Below, piece by piece: positions 49,939 to 58,262 of a stretch of DNA of 64,000 nucleotides (position 1 is the first letter of the stretch; every line of letters starts with the position of its first letter). A program made the translations under genes and the position numbers. The notes under the pieces were generated by a model. It ran no database searches. It had not been told where the DNA came from and saw only the letters and a list, made by a program, of their open reading frames with translations. This DNA is from Neolewinella maritima (lineage in GTDB: Bacteria > Bacteroidota > Bacteroidia > Chitinophagales > Saprospiraceae): NCBI RefSeq assembly GCF_923081025.1, contig NZ_CAKLPZ010000002.1, forward strand, positions 310,001 through 374,000. Reading direction: 5' to 3'.

Positions 49939-52284
49939 CTACTTGCGTTGCGAACCGGTGCTGCCACTCTGCTGACGGGCGCGCGCCCGGGCATCGCGTT
50001 GCATAGGATTCTCCCCGTTGCGCTCGCCGCGCTGGTACAGGTCGAAGCGGCTCTGGCTGCTACGCGATGGGTAGTAATTGTTACTGGTATCTACGTCGGC
50101 AGTTTCCAGGAAGGGATCCAGCACTACGGCGGTGACCTCCTTTGTAAAGGGGAATACCTTACTGACCTCCTCGGTACCCATCCGCCAGATCTCCGCGGGG
50201 ATGCGCTTGACCTCCTTGGTTCCATCAGCAAAGGTGAACTCCAGGATGATGGGCATCACCAGACCACCGATGTTTTTAAAGGTCAACTCGTAGTAATACT
50301 TATCGGCCTCCAGGGTAGCGCGTTCTGCGTCGCTGAGTCCCTCCAGGTAGCGCTGGTACTCCTCTTCGTCGAGTACGGTAGATTCTAGGGGGTCGTAGTC
50401 GGTATAGTAGTCGCGCAGGGTGGTGTCGATCTCGTCGTAGGTCTGTGCGATAGCCTCTTCATTGCGGATACTGCTGATATTACGTCCTGCTTCCCGCTGC
50501 TGCTTCCGCTGCCGGTCATTCTCCGCGACCGGGTTGCGGGTATTAATGCGGTAGGGCTTAACGGAGGTCAGGGCGATATCGACATTATCGGTGGTATAGA
50601 ACCAGCCGCGCCAGAACCAGTCCAGATCGATCGCGGAGGCATCTTCCATAGTCCGAAATAGGTCGGCGGGGGCGGGGTGCTTGAATTTCCAGCGATTCGC
50701 GTAGGTCTTGAAGGCGTAGTCGAACTGCTCACGCCCCATGACGCTTTCTCGCAGGATATTCAGGGCGGTGGCCGGCTTTCCGTAGGCATTATTGCCAAAC
50801 TGCCAGATCGATTCCGAATTGGTCATGATGGGGGAGATATACTGCTTATCGCCCTTCATGTAGTCGACGATCTTATTAGCGGGTCCGCGCCGACTGGGGT
50901 AGTCACGCTCCCACTGCTGCTCGGTGAGGTACTGTAGGAAGGTATTAAGCCCTTCGTCCATCCAGGTCCACTGCCGCTCGTCGCTGTTGACGATCATCGG
51001 GAAGTAGTTGTGGCCCACCTCGTGAATGATTACGCCGATCATACCGTACTTGGTGCGGTCGCTGTAGGTCCCATCACTTTCGGTACGACCGAAATTGAAG
51101 CAGATCATCGGGTACTCCATACCGATCTCCGCCGCATTGATCGACCAGGCGGCGGGGTAGGGGTAGTCAAAGGTATAGTGGGTATACCACTTCAGCGTAT
51201 GGGCGACTGCCTTAGTAGAAAAGCGCTCCCAGAGGGGATTCCCCTCCTTGGGATACATCGACATAGCCATTACCACCGTACCGTTATCCTGCTCTACGCC
51301 CATGGCATCCCAGATAAACTTACGGGAGCTAGCGAAGGCAAAATCGCGTACGTTCTCGGCGGTGAAGTGCCAAGTCTTCTCCTTGGTCGACTTGGTCTTT
51401 TCCCGCTCAATGGCTTCTTCCTGACTAGCGATGATTACGGGTTGCTCACGTTCCTGCCGCGCCTGCTCCAGTCGCTGCCGTTGCTGACGGGTCAGTACGT
51501 CATTCTCGTTTTCCAGCGTGCCGGTAGCAGCCACCAGGTGATCGGCGGGGACAGTGATCTTTACATCGAAGTCACCGAAGGTGAGGGCAAATTCGCCGCG
51601 CCCCAGGAACTGTTTATTCTGCCAACCCTCATTGTCCGTATACAGTGCCATCCGCGGGTAGAACTGCGCAATGGTATACAGGAAGTTATCGTCTTCCTCG
51701 AAGTATTCCGAGCCGGAGCGACCACCGCCGTCCACTAGCCGGTTATTGATATTGTACCAGAACTTGATATCGAACGTCACCTCTTCCCCCGAAGCCAGGG
51801 GGGCGGGCAGTTCTATACGCATCATTGTCTTCTGGATGTAGTAGGGCATATCCTTACCCCCCGCATTCTTCACGTGGTCGATCTGAAAGCCCCCGTCAAA
51901 GCTCGGCTCTAGTCCTGACAATTGGCCCAGCGTCATACGATCATCGAGCCGACTGCGCTCCGTAGTGTACGTATCCGAGTCGAGGGAACGCACATTCTGA
52001 TCCAACTGTACCCAGAGGTAGTCGAGCTGGTCCGGTGAGTTGTTATGGTAGGTGATTCGCTCCGTACCGTAGATACGCTGCTGCTCGTCATCCAGACGAA
52101 TTTCCATTTTATAGTCAGCCTGCTGTTGCCAGTAAGCATGTCCCGGAGCACCGGCCGCATTGCGGTACACATTGGGCGTAGGTAGTTCCGTATCGAGCTG
52201 CTGGAAGGGATTCTTCGTATTGTCCTGCTGACCGTACGATAGTCCACTGAGGAACACGATCAGTCCGAGATATACATACTTCAT
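49939..52284 (-). CDS. Secreted M1-family metallopeptidase
   Basis: A 781-residue protein; ATG 52284 begins a signal peptide (MKYVYLGLIVFLSGLSYGQ); the longer frame upstream is not needed. N-terminal beta domain (RIYGTERITYHNNSPDQLDY), catalytic HEVGHNYFPMIVNSDERQWT with zinc His-His and downstream Glu in WMDEGLNTFLQ (about residue 415-445). GAMEN appears as ...GMEYPM. Long C-terminal part rich in charged residues. First gene of an operon with mvaD, rhodanese and PNP; its upstream region holds two parS-like palindromes. Confidence 0.9.
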   Translation of the reverse strand: MKYVYLGLIVFLSGLSYGQQDNTKNPFQQLDTELPTPNVYRNAAGAPGHAYWQQQADYKMEIRLDDEQQRIYGTERITYHNNSPDQLDYLWVQLDQNVRSLDSDTYTTERSRLDDRMTLGQLSGLEPSFDGGFQIDHVKNAGGKDMPYYIQKTMMRIELPAPLASGEEVTFDIKFWYNINNRLVDGGGRSGSEYFEEDDNFLYTIAQFYPRMALYTDNEGWQNKQFLGRGEFALTFGDFDVKITVPADHLVAATGTLENENDVLTRQQRQRLEQARQEREQPVIIASQEEAIEREKTKSTKEKTWHFTAENVRDFAFASSRKFIWDAMGVEQDNGTVVMAMSMYPKEGNPLWERFSTKAVAHTLKWYTHYTFDYPYPAAWSINAAEIGMEYPMICFNFGRTESDGTYSDRTKYGMIGVIIHEVGHNYFPMIVNSDERQWTWMDEGLNTFLQYLTEQQWERDYPSRRGPANKIVDYMKGDKQYISPIMTNSESIWQFGNNAYGKPATALNILRESVMGREQFDYAFKTYANRWKFKHPAPADLFRTMEDASAIDLDWFWRGWFYTTDNVDIALTSVKPYRINTRNPVAENDRQRKQQREAGRNISSIRNEEAIAQTYDEIDTTLRDYYTDYDPLESTVLDEEEYQRYLEGLSDAERATLEADKYYYELTFKNIGGLVMPIILEFTFADGTKEVKRIPAEIWRMGTEEVSKVFPFTKEVTAVVLDPFLETADVDTSNNYYPSRSSQSRFDLYQRGERNGENPMQRDARARARQQSGSTGSQRK

Positions 52285-52396
52285 AAGATGCTGGCTTAAT
52301 TTTTCGCTAAGGTACTCAATCACCGTACGCAACACAGTCCGGGCGCGGTCACCAGTGCGATACAACTACTAATTTTACTTGTATCAACCGCACCAT

Positions 52397-52412
52397 TGTT
52401 CCACGTGGAACA
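52397..52412. promoter_or_regulatory. parS-like centromere site 1
   Basis: Perfect 16-bp palindrome TGTTCCACGTGGAACA, matching the ParB-binding parS consensus (TGTTNCACGTGNAACA). No parAB genes are in the window. Confidence 0.85.
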
Positions 52413-52438
52413 TCGGTTGTGTCGAGATTAGCATGTAT

Positions 52439-52454
52439 TGTTCCACGTGGAACA
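52439..52454. promoter_or_regulatory. parS-like centromere site 2
   Basis: Identical palindrome TGTTCCACGTGGAACA, 42 bp after the first, in the same intergenic region between thrC and the M1 peptidase start. Confidence 0.85.
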
Positions 52455-52506
52455 TTAGCTAAGTTTAGTCCGGTTTATCTCCAATGATGAGCGGTAGCGC
52501 GATCGA

Positions 52507-53844
52507 TCAGACGCCAAACGTAGCGAGTAGCCATTCCTTTATCGGGAGGTACGAAGCGGCGAAGGGGTGGGCTACCTTCTCCTTGTCAGCCAATTCAGCC
52601 AGACGCTGCGGAACGTGGATAGGGTGTCCTAGAATACGTTCTACATCCGGCTTGAACTTACTCGGGTGGGCCGTCTCTAAAATGACACCCCGGGTGGCAG
52701 GGTGGGTATTTTGCCAAGCATCCAGAGCCAGATATCCCACTGCTCCGTGTGGGTCTATGGTGTATCCATACTGTTGTTCCACTTCTCGTACTGCAGATTC
52801 CGTAGTTTGATCATCAAAGGAGTAACCGGAAAGAATGTCCTGCAGGTCGGTGTGGGTATTCGCCGCAATAGTCTGCTTACCATCCAGATGACCGAACAGG
52901 TTAACCATTCGGGCGAAGTTACTGGGGGCTCCGACATCCATGGCATTAGATAGGGTAGGGATGGAAGGTTTTACGTCGTAGGTACCACTAGTTAGGAATC
53001 GTGGTACTACATCGTTCTGATTGGTAGCGGCAATGAAGTGATGAATAGGTAGGCCGAGTTGCCGGGCGATCAGACCAGCTGTGAGGTTACCGAAGTTGCC
53101 GCTAGGAACGCAAAAAGCGATGGGATCTCCCGCAATACCAAGTTGCTTTACTGCCTCGAAATAGTAAAAGGTCTGGGGGATAAGCCGGGAGATGTTGATA
53201 CTATTTGCTGAGCTGAGTCTGAGGCGTTCCCGCAGGGGTGCATCCAGAAATGCCTGCTTAACGATGGCCTGACAGTCGTCGAAGGTTCCATCGATCTCCA
53301 GCGCATGAATGTTCTTGCCTAGTGTAGTGAGTTGCTTTTCCTGTAGTGCACTCACCTTACCACTCGGGTAAAGGATCACCACCTGGATGCCGGGGGTATC
53401 GTAGAAGCCGGCTGCTACCGCACCTCCCGTATCACCAGAGGTAGCGACCAGAATGATCAGTTCGTGCTCCTTCCCGCGGTTGTAATAGCCCATTAGTCGC
53501 GACATAAAGCGCGCGCCAAAATCCTTAAAGGCCAGGGAGGGTCCGTGAAAGAGTTCCAGCACGTACTTCTGCTCGTCTAGCTGCACCACCGGTGCGGGGA
53601 AGTTTATGGCTCCCTCTACTATCGTACGCAGATCGGTATCATTGATCTCATCACCCAGCAACTGCCGAGTTACCCGGAATCCGATCTCGGTAAAGGACAG
53701 CTCGGGTAGCTCACGAAAGAAGGACGCAGGCAGTGGATCGATCCGCTCCGGCATATACAGACCTTTATCGGCCGGTAATCCACGGAAAATAGCCTCTTCG
53801 ACGCTTACCCGGTGTGTTACATCATTCGTACTGTAGAATTGCAT
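52507..53844 (-). CDS. thrC: Threonine synthase
   Basis: A 445-residue PLP enzyme. Features: MQFYSTNDVTHRVSVEEAIF, the PLP-lysine region LELFHGPSLAFKDFGARFMS, VATSGDTGGAVAAGFYDTPG, SANSINISRLIPQTFYYFEA and FCVPSGNFGNLTAGLIARQL. It makes threonine from O-phosphohomoserine. Third gene of thrABC, 60 nt after thrB. Confidence 0.96.
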   Translation of the reverse strand: MQFYSTNDVTHRVSVEEAIFRGLPADKGLYMPERIDPLPASFFRELPELSFTEIGFRVTRQLLGDEINDTDLRTIVEGAINFPAPVVQLDEQKYVLELFHGPSLAFKDFGARFMSRLMGYYNRGKEHELIILVATSGDTGGAVAAGFYDTPGIQVVILYPSGKVSALQEKQLTTLGKNIHALEIDGTFDDCQAIVKQAFLDAPLRERLRLSSANSINISRLIPQTFYYFEAVKQLGIAGDPIAFCVPSGNFGNLTAGLIARQLGLPIHHFIAATNQNDVVPRFLTSGTYDVKPSIPTLSNAMDVGAPSNFARMVNLFGHLDGKQTIAANTHTDLQDILSGYSFDDQTTESAVREVEQQYGYTIDPHGAVGYLALDAWQNTHPATRGVILETAHPSKFKPDVERILGHPIHVPQRLAELADKEKVAHPFAASYLPIKEWLLATFGV

Positions 53845-53904
53845 TGGCTGTATTCTTAATGGAAGTAGGGTAGTACTATTTGATCAAAGACCTGCCGGAC
53901 CGTT

Positions 53905-54855
53905 CTAGCTGATTTCAGAGAGTATCTGTACGCCCTGCTGATTGATGGGTGATACGTACAACTGACTCTCCACCCCCCGCTGCTGAAAGGCAGCCTGCAT
54001 AGCCTGCCCCACGGCCTGCGCCAGGTACCCGCTGTCGCATAGCGCAAACATACTGGGACCGGCCCCACTGATGCTACACCCCAGCGCACCGCGCTCCAGA
54101 GCGGCCTGCTGCACTTCATCAAAGCCGGTGATCAGCTGCTTACGCTGAGGCTCGATGATGTAATCGCGCAGTGACCGACCAAGTAGCGGTAGGTCGTTCG
54201 TATACAGGGCCGCTACGAAGCTACCCAGGCTACCCAATTGGTGGATAGCCGTCTTGAGGGGGACCGTATCACTCAGTACCGCACGGGCGTCGCGCGTTAG
54301 GATCTCTATTTCCGGGTGTACTACGGCGACGTGTAGATTAGCCGGGACGGGGAGGTGCTGGATATCCAGTGATTCGTTTGAGCGAATAAGCGTGATGCCA
54401 CCTACGAGACAGGGTGCGACATTATCGGCGTGAAAGCTACCGTCGGCTACCTCTTCTCCCAGAACGGTGAAGTAGAGAATCGCTTCGCGGGTAAGGGGAC
54501 TACCAAGTAGCGTATTTACCGCTACCGCAGCACCGGCAGCGCTGGCTGCAGAGGATCCCAGGCCGGAGCCGAACGGCATCCGTTTATGTACTTCCAGCTC
54601 GATGCCAACGCTATCCTGTAGCCCAAGATGCTCTAGCAGGCGCAGAGCGGCTGTCCCAGCGGTATTTCGCTCCACCTCCAGGGGCAATACCTTATCGCCA
54701 GTACCCGTGATGGTAGTAATACGCACACCGGTAAATTCGGTAGATCTACGGGCAACGATCTCATCGCCGGGTCGCTGGATAGCAAAGCCCAGAATATCAA
54801 AACCAACGGCTACATTGGCTACGGTAGCGGGCGCAAATACACGTACTTCTTGCAT
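53905..54855 (-). CDS. thrB: Homoserine kinase
   Basis: A 316-residue GHMP kinase. VFAPATVANVAVGFDILGFA, ATP loop MPFGSGLGSSAASAAGAAVA, and SISGAGPSMFALCDSGYLAQ. The ATG (54853-54855) shares its A with the thrA stop TGA (TGATG), so translation is coupled. It phosphorylates homoserine. Confidence 0.96.
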   Translation of the reverse strand: MQEVRVFAPATVANVAVGFDILGFAIQRPGDEIVARRSTEFTGVRITTITGTGDKVLPLEVERNTAGTAALRLLEHLGLQDSVGIELEVHKRMPFGSGLGSSAASAAGAAVAVNTLLGSPLTREAILYFTVLGEEVADGSFHADNVAPCLVGGITLIRSNESLDIQHLPVPANLHVAVVHPEIEILTRDARAVLSDTVPLKTAIHQLGSLGSFVAALYTNDLPLLGRSLRDYIIEPQRKQLITGFDEVQQAALERGALGCSISGAGPSMFALCDSGYLAQAVGQAMQAAFQQRGVESQLYVSPINQQGVQILSEIS

Positions 54856-57311
54856 CAACTTAGGGTTCCGATTTGAATGATCTCGGCGAATACACCAGCG
54901 GCAGTTACCTCAGCACCTGCTCCGGGTCCACGTACCACCAGCGGGCGCACACTGTATCGGTCTGTCGTAAAGACGATCATGTTATCGCTACCGCTGAGGG
55001 TGAAGAATGGGTTGTCCCGACCGACTGCCTGTATACCAATGGTAGCGATCTCTCCCTCCAGCGTAGCGATCATACGCAAGACCTTTTCCTCCTGCTGCGC
55101 TTGCTGAAGCAACTGCTCGAAGTAGGCTGCTCGCTCTTCCAGTACGGTAAAGAACGCACTTACGTCGGCTGCTTCGCTGGCTTCTTGGGGGAGAAAACTG
55201 TCGATGGTCACCTGCTCCGCGTCGAGGGCCACGCCAGTTTCCCGGGCTAGGATAAGGATCTTGCGCGCTACATCTTTGCCGGAAAGATCGATGCGGGGAT
55301 CGGGTTCCGTAAAGCCCTTCTCCTTAGCTTCCCGAACTACCGCGGCGAAGGGCCGGCTCCCATCGAAGGTGTTGAAGATGTAACTCAGGGATCCACTGAG
55401 GACGCCCTCGATCTTAGTGATACGGTCACCACTATCGATGAGATCACGAAGGGTAGAGATAACGGGTAGGCCCGCGCCCACATTCGTCTCATAGCGGAAC
55501 TGTACCCCACGCTTTTCCGCGATCCGTTTGAGGCGTTGGTACTGTAAGTACCCGGAGGAGGTAGCGATCTTATTGGGTGTGGATATACTGATGCTTTCGT
55601 CAAGGATATGCTCGTAGAACGTAGCGATCTTCTTATCGGCCGTATTGTCGACAAATATGCTGTTGCTAAGGTTAAGATCGCGCATACGACCTACGAAGAC
55701 CGCCAGGTCGATAGCGGTATCGGCCTGACGTAACTGATCTTTCCAGTCGGCCAGGTCGATACCCTCCGCATCGAAGAGCATTTTTTTGGAGTTGGCCAGG
55801 CCTACGACCTTCACCTCCATACCGCGGCGCTCGCGTAGGTATTCGTTCTGCTTTTGTATCTGCTGTAGCAGCGTACCTCCGATCAGCCCCACGCCTACAA
55901 TGAACAGGTGTAGCGTCTTGTGGTCGGAGAGGAAGAAGGATTCGTGGAGTGCGTTGAGCGCCTTGGTCTCATCCTCCTTTGCGATGACGACCGAGACATT
56001 CAGCTCACTGGAACCCTGGGCGATCGCGACGGCATTGATACCGTTCTGGCCCAGGGCCCGGAAGAGACGGCCAGAAATACCCGGCTGATAGCGCATATTC
56101 TCACCTATAATAGCTACTACGCAAAGTTCACGCTCTACTTTGACGGTATTTACCACGCCCCGCTCGATCTCGAAGGCAAACGCAGCCTCCACGGCCAACC
56201 TGGCATCTTCCGCTACGGCTGGTTGTACCGCGAAGCTGATAGCGTGCTCGCTGGATCCCTGAGTAATCAATATAATATTAATACCTGCCTGCGCTAATGC
56301 ACCAAAAATACGCGCCGCAATACCCGGTACCCCAAACATACCCGTACCGGATACCGTACAAAGCGCTACATTATTAATGGAACTGATACCACGTACGGCG
56401 GCTCCTTCCGGATTACTATCCTCGCTCACTTTGGTCCCCTCGAACTCCGGTGCAAAGGTATTTTTGATGTATAGGGGAATGCGCTGCTGTAGGGCCGGCA
56501 TCAGGGTAGGGGGGTAGATCACCTTGGCCCCGAAGTGCGACATTTCCATAGCTTCCGCATAGGTCATGGTCGGAATCGTAAAGGCCTTCTTCACGCGGCG
56601 CGGGTCGGCGGTGAGGACTCCATTCACATCCGTCCATATCTCGATGGCCGAGGCCTTCAGACCGGCCGCAAGTAGAGAGGCCGTATAGTCCGAGCCCCCA
56701 CGCCCGAGGGTCGTAGTAAGCCCCCCCTTGGCGGAAGCAATAAAACCCGTAACTACCTGAACCTTAGGGTGTTCCACATAGTGTTGCTTGATCTTCTGGT
56801 AGCTCTTTTCAAAGTTTACTTTCGCGTTTCCGAAGGTTTTATCGGTCTTGATGATGCGCCGGGCATCCAGGAATTCCGTAGGCACGCCGGCCTGCTGAAG
56901 GGCCTGAGAAATGATGTAGGCGGACGACCGCTCTCCGAAGCTAAGTACATAATCCATCGTGCGGGGGGAAGCCTCGCGGACTAAGAAGATGCCATAGAGC
57001 AAGTTCTTCAGTACTTCGTGTGACCGACGCATTTGCTGACTGGTCTCCCTGTATAGAGCGGTTTCGCCCAGTAGGGTAGTAATGGCGGTCTGATGTCGCT
57101 CGGAAAATGCATCGAAGAGTTGCCCGTAGCGATCGTCACCCTGCTCGGCCAATTCGCTCATTTCGATCAGCTGATCCGTCACGCCACCAAATGCGGAGAA
57201 TACTACCGTAAAGTGATCGCCAGTGGCATAATATCCCTTTAAAATTTCTACGATACCCCGTATTCGGTCGGGATGCCCCACCGAAGAACCCCCAAACTTG
57301 AGCACTTTCAT
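54855..57311 (-). CDS. thrA: Bifunctional aspartokinase / homoserine dehydrogenase
   Basis: An 818-residue fusion. The aspartokinase starts MKVLKFGGSSVGHPDRIRGI and has GFIASAKGGLTTTLGRGGSD. Two ACT domains occupy about 310-460 (SGTGMFGVPGIAARIFGALA; ISGRLFRALGQNGINAVAIA). The homoserine dehydrogenase has HLFIVGVGLIGGTLLQQIQK (NAD loop), NVGAGLPVISTLRDLIDSGD and GVLSGSLSYIFNTFDG. First and third steps of threonine synthesis from aspartate. The ACT domains predict feedback control by threonine. Heads the thrABC operon. Confidence 0.96.
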   Translation of the reverse strand: MKVLKFGGSSVGHPDRIRGIVEILKGYYATGDHFTVVFSAFGGVTDQLIEMSELAEQGDDRYGQLFDAFSERHQTAITTLLGETALYRETSQQMRRSHEVLKNLLYGIFLVREASPRTMDYVLSFGERSSAYIISQALQQAGVPTEFLDARRIIKTDKTFGNAKVNFEKSYQKIKQHYVEHPKVQVVTGFIASAKGGLTTTLGRGGSDYTASLLAAGLKASAIEIWTDVNGVLTADPRRVKKAFTIPTMTYAEAMEMSHFGAKVIYPPTLMPALQQRIPLYIKNTFAPEFEGTKVSEDSNPEGAAVRGISSINNVALCTVSGTGMFGVPGIAARIFGALAQAGINIILITQGSSEHAISFAVQPAVAEDARLAVEAAFAFEIERGVVNTVKVERELCVVAIIGENMRYQPGISGRLFRALGQNGINAVAIAQGSSELNVSVVIAKEDETKALNALHESFFLSDHKTLHLFIVGVGLIGGTLLQQIQKQNEYLRERRGMEVKVVGLANSKKMLFDAEGIDLADWKDQLRQADTAIDLAVFVGRMRDLNLSNSIFVDNTADKKIATFYEHILDESISISTPNKIATSSGYLQYQRLKRIAEKRGVQFRYETNVGAGLPVISTLRDLIDSGDRITKIEGVLSGSLSYIFNTFDGSRPFAAVVREAKEKGFTEPDPRIDLSGKDVARKILILARETGVALDAEQVTIDSFLPQEASEAADVSAFFTVLEERAAYFEQLLQQAQQEEKVLRMIATLEGEIATIGIQAVGRDNPFFTLSGSDNMIVFTTDRYSVRPLVVRGPGAGAEVTAAGVFAEIIQIGTLS

Positions 57312-57335
57312 GCGGTAAAGATGCGCAATTCCGAT

Positions 57336-57791
57336 TTACACCGCACCGGCGGCCCCGCCCCCTTTTGCTGCGGTTTTACGGAGGGAAAGGGCCCACTGCT
57401 CGGCCTCACGCATGGATCTTGCCTGTGCATCGGTCTTATCGCCCTGTCCCAGGAGGTGTAGCACGCCGTGGATCATGACACGGTGGAGCTCGTCGGCATA
57501 CGGCTCGTCAAAGTCGGTGGCGTTCTCCGCGACGCGCTCGGTAGAGATGAACAGGTCGCCGGACACCAGGGGAAATTCGGCGTAGGGGAAGGTGATGATA
57601 TCCGTAAGTGTATCGTGCTGGAGGTACTCCAAGTTGATCGCGTGGAGGTAGTCGTCGGAGCAGAAGATGTAGTTCAGCTCACCGAGTCGGCCGCCGCGTT
57701 GCGCGATAACATCCGTGATCCAATCAGTAAGCCAGTCCGTGGGGGCAGCGGGGAGGGTACCACCCTCAGTGTGGAAGGCCAGGGTAGGCAC
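57336..57791 (-). CDS. ybeY: Endoribonuclease YbeY
   Basis: About 151 residues, from a GTG start (57791, VPTLAFHTEGG) that lies 2 nt after the stop of the RsbW-like gene; the longer open frame overlaps that gene and is unlikely. Family motifs: ELNYIFCSDDYLHAINLEYL, ITFPYAEFPLVSGDLFIS and the metal site HRVMIHGVLHLLGQGDKTDA (third ligand Asp where many have His). It functions in rRNA maturation and quality control. Its Gly/Ala-rich C-terminus overlaps GC-box copy 5. Confidence 0.9.
   Translation of the reverse strand: MPTLAFHTEGGTLPAAPTDWLTDWITDVIAQRGGRLGELNYIFCSDDYLHAINLEYLQHDTLTDIITFPYAEFPLVSGDLFISTERVAENATDFDEPYADELHRVMIHGVLHLLGQGDKTDAQARSMREAEQWALSLRKTAAKGGGAAGAV
57341..57363 (+). repeat. 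GC-box intergenic motif, copy 5
   Basis: CCGCACCGGCGGCCCCGCCC followed by CC, overlapping the last codons of ybeY, 30 nt from the thrA start. Its orientation is opposite to thrA, unlike copies 2-4. Confidence 0.55.
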
Positions 57792-57793
57792 GC

Positions 57794-58180
57794 TCAGAGC
57801 CGGAATTGCATTTCTACGGTCGATCCGCCGTTGGTGTAGCGCATGCCGTCGCAGAGCTGGTGCATGAGAAATACCCCACGGCCACCACACTCACAGATAC
57901 GTTCCGGACTGGTGGGATCGGGCAGGCTATCGTAGTTGAATCCACATCCCTGATCGGAGACCCGCACGGCTAGTCCGTCGGTGACCTGGGCGTAGCGGAT
58001 GCAGACCGTCTTGGAACGGTCCTGTTTGTTCCCGTGGATGATGGCATTGTTCACGGCTTCGGTCAGGCTGATCAGGAGGCTGTCGTGCTTTTCCTGATTG
58101 AGTTGGTACCGGCTGGCAAGCTGATGTACCAGCTGCTCGACCTGTACGATATTCGTTGGATCCGAAGCGAGTGTGAGCAT
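57794..58180 (-). CDS. RsbW-like anti-sigma/ATP-binding protein
   Basis: A 128-residue HATPase_c_2 domain. N-box LLISLTEAVNNAIIHGNKQD; G1 VSDQGCGFNY; G2 GGRGVFLMHQLCDGM. This is the serine-kinase fold of anti-sigma regulators (RsbW/SpoIIAB). No sigma factor or anti-anti-sigma gene is adjacent; the partner is unknown. YbeY follows 2 nt after its stop. Confidence 0.88.
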   Translation of the reverse strand: MLTLASDPTNIVQVEQLVHQLASRYQLNQEKHDSLLISLTEAVNNAIIHGNKQDRSKTVCIRYAQVTDGLAVRVSDQGCGFNYDSLPDPTSPERICECGGRGVFLMHQLCDGMRYTNGGSTVEMQFRL

Positions 58181-58262
58181 TAAGGTTGTGTTAAACGCGT
58201 GTTGATATTCCCAAGACTAGATTACAACAATACGTCACCGGGAAATTGTTCAATCTCGCAAC

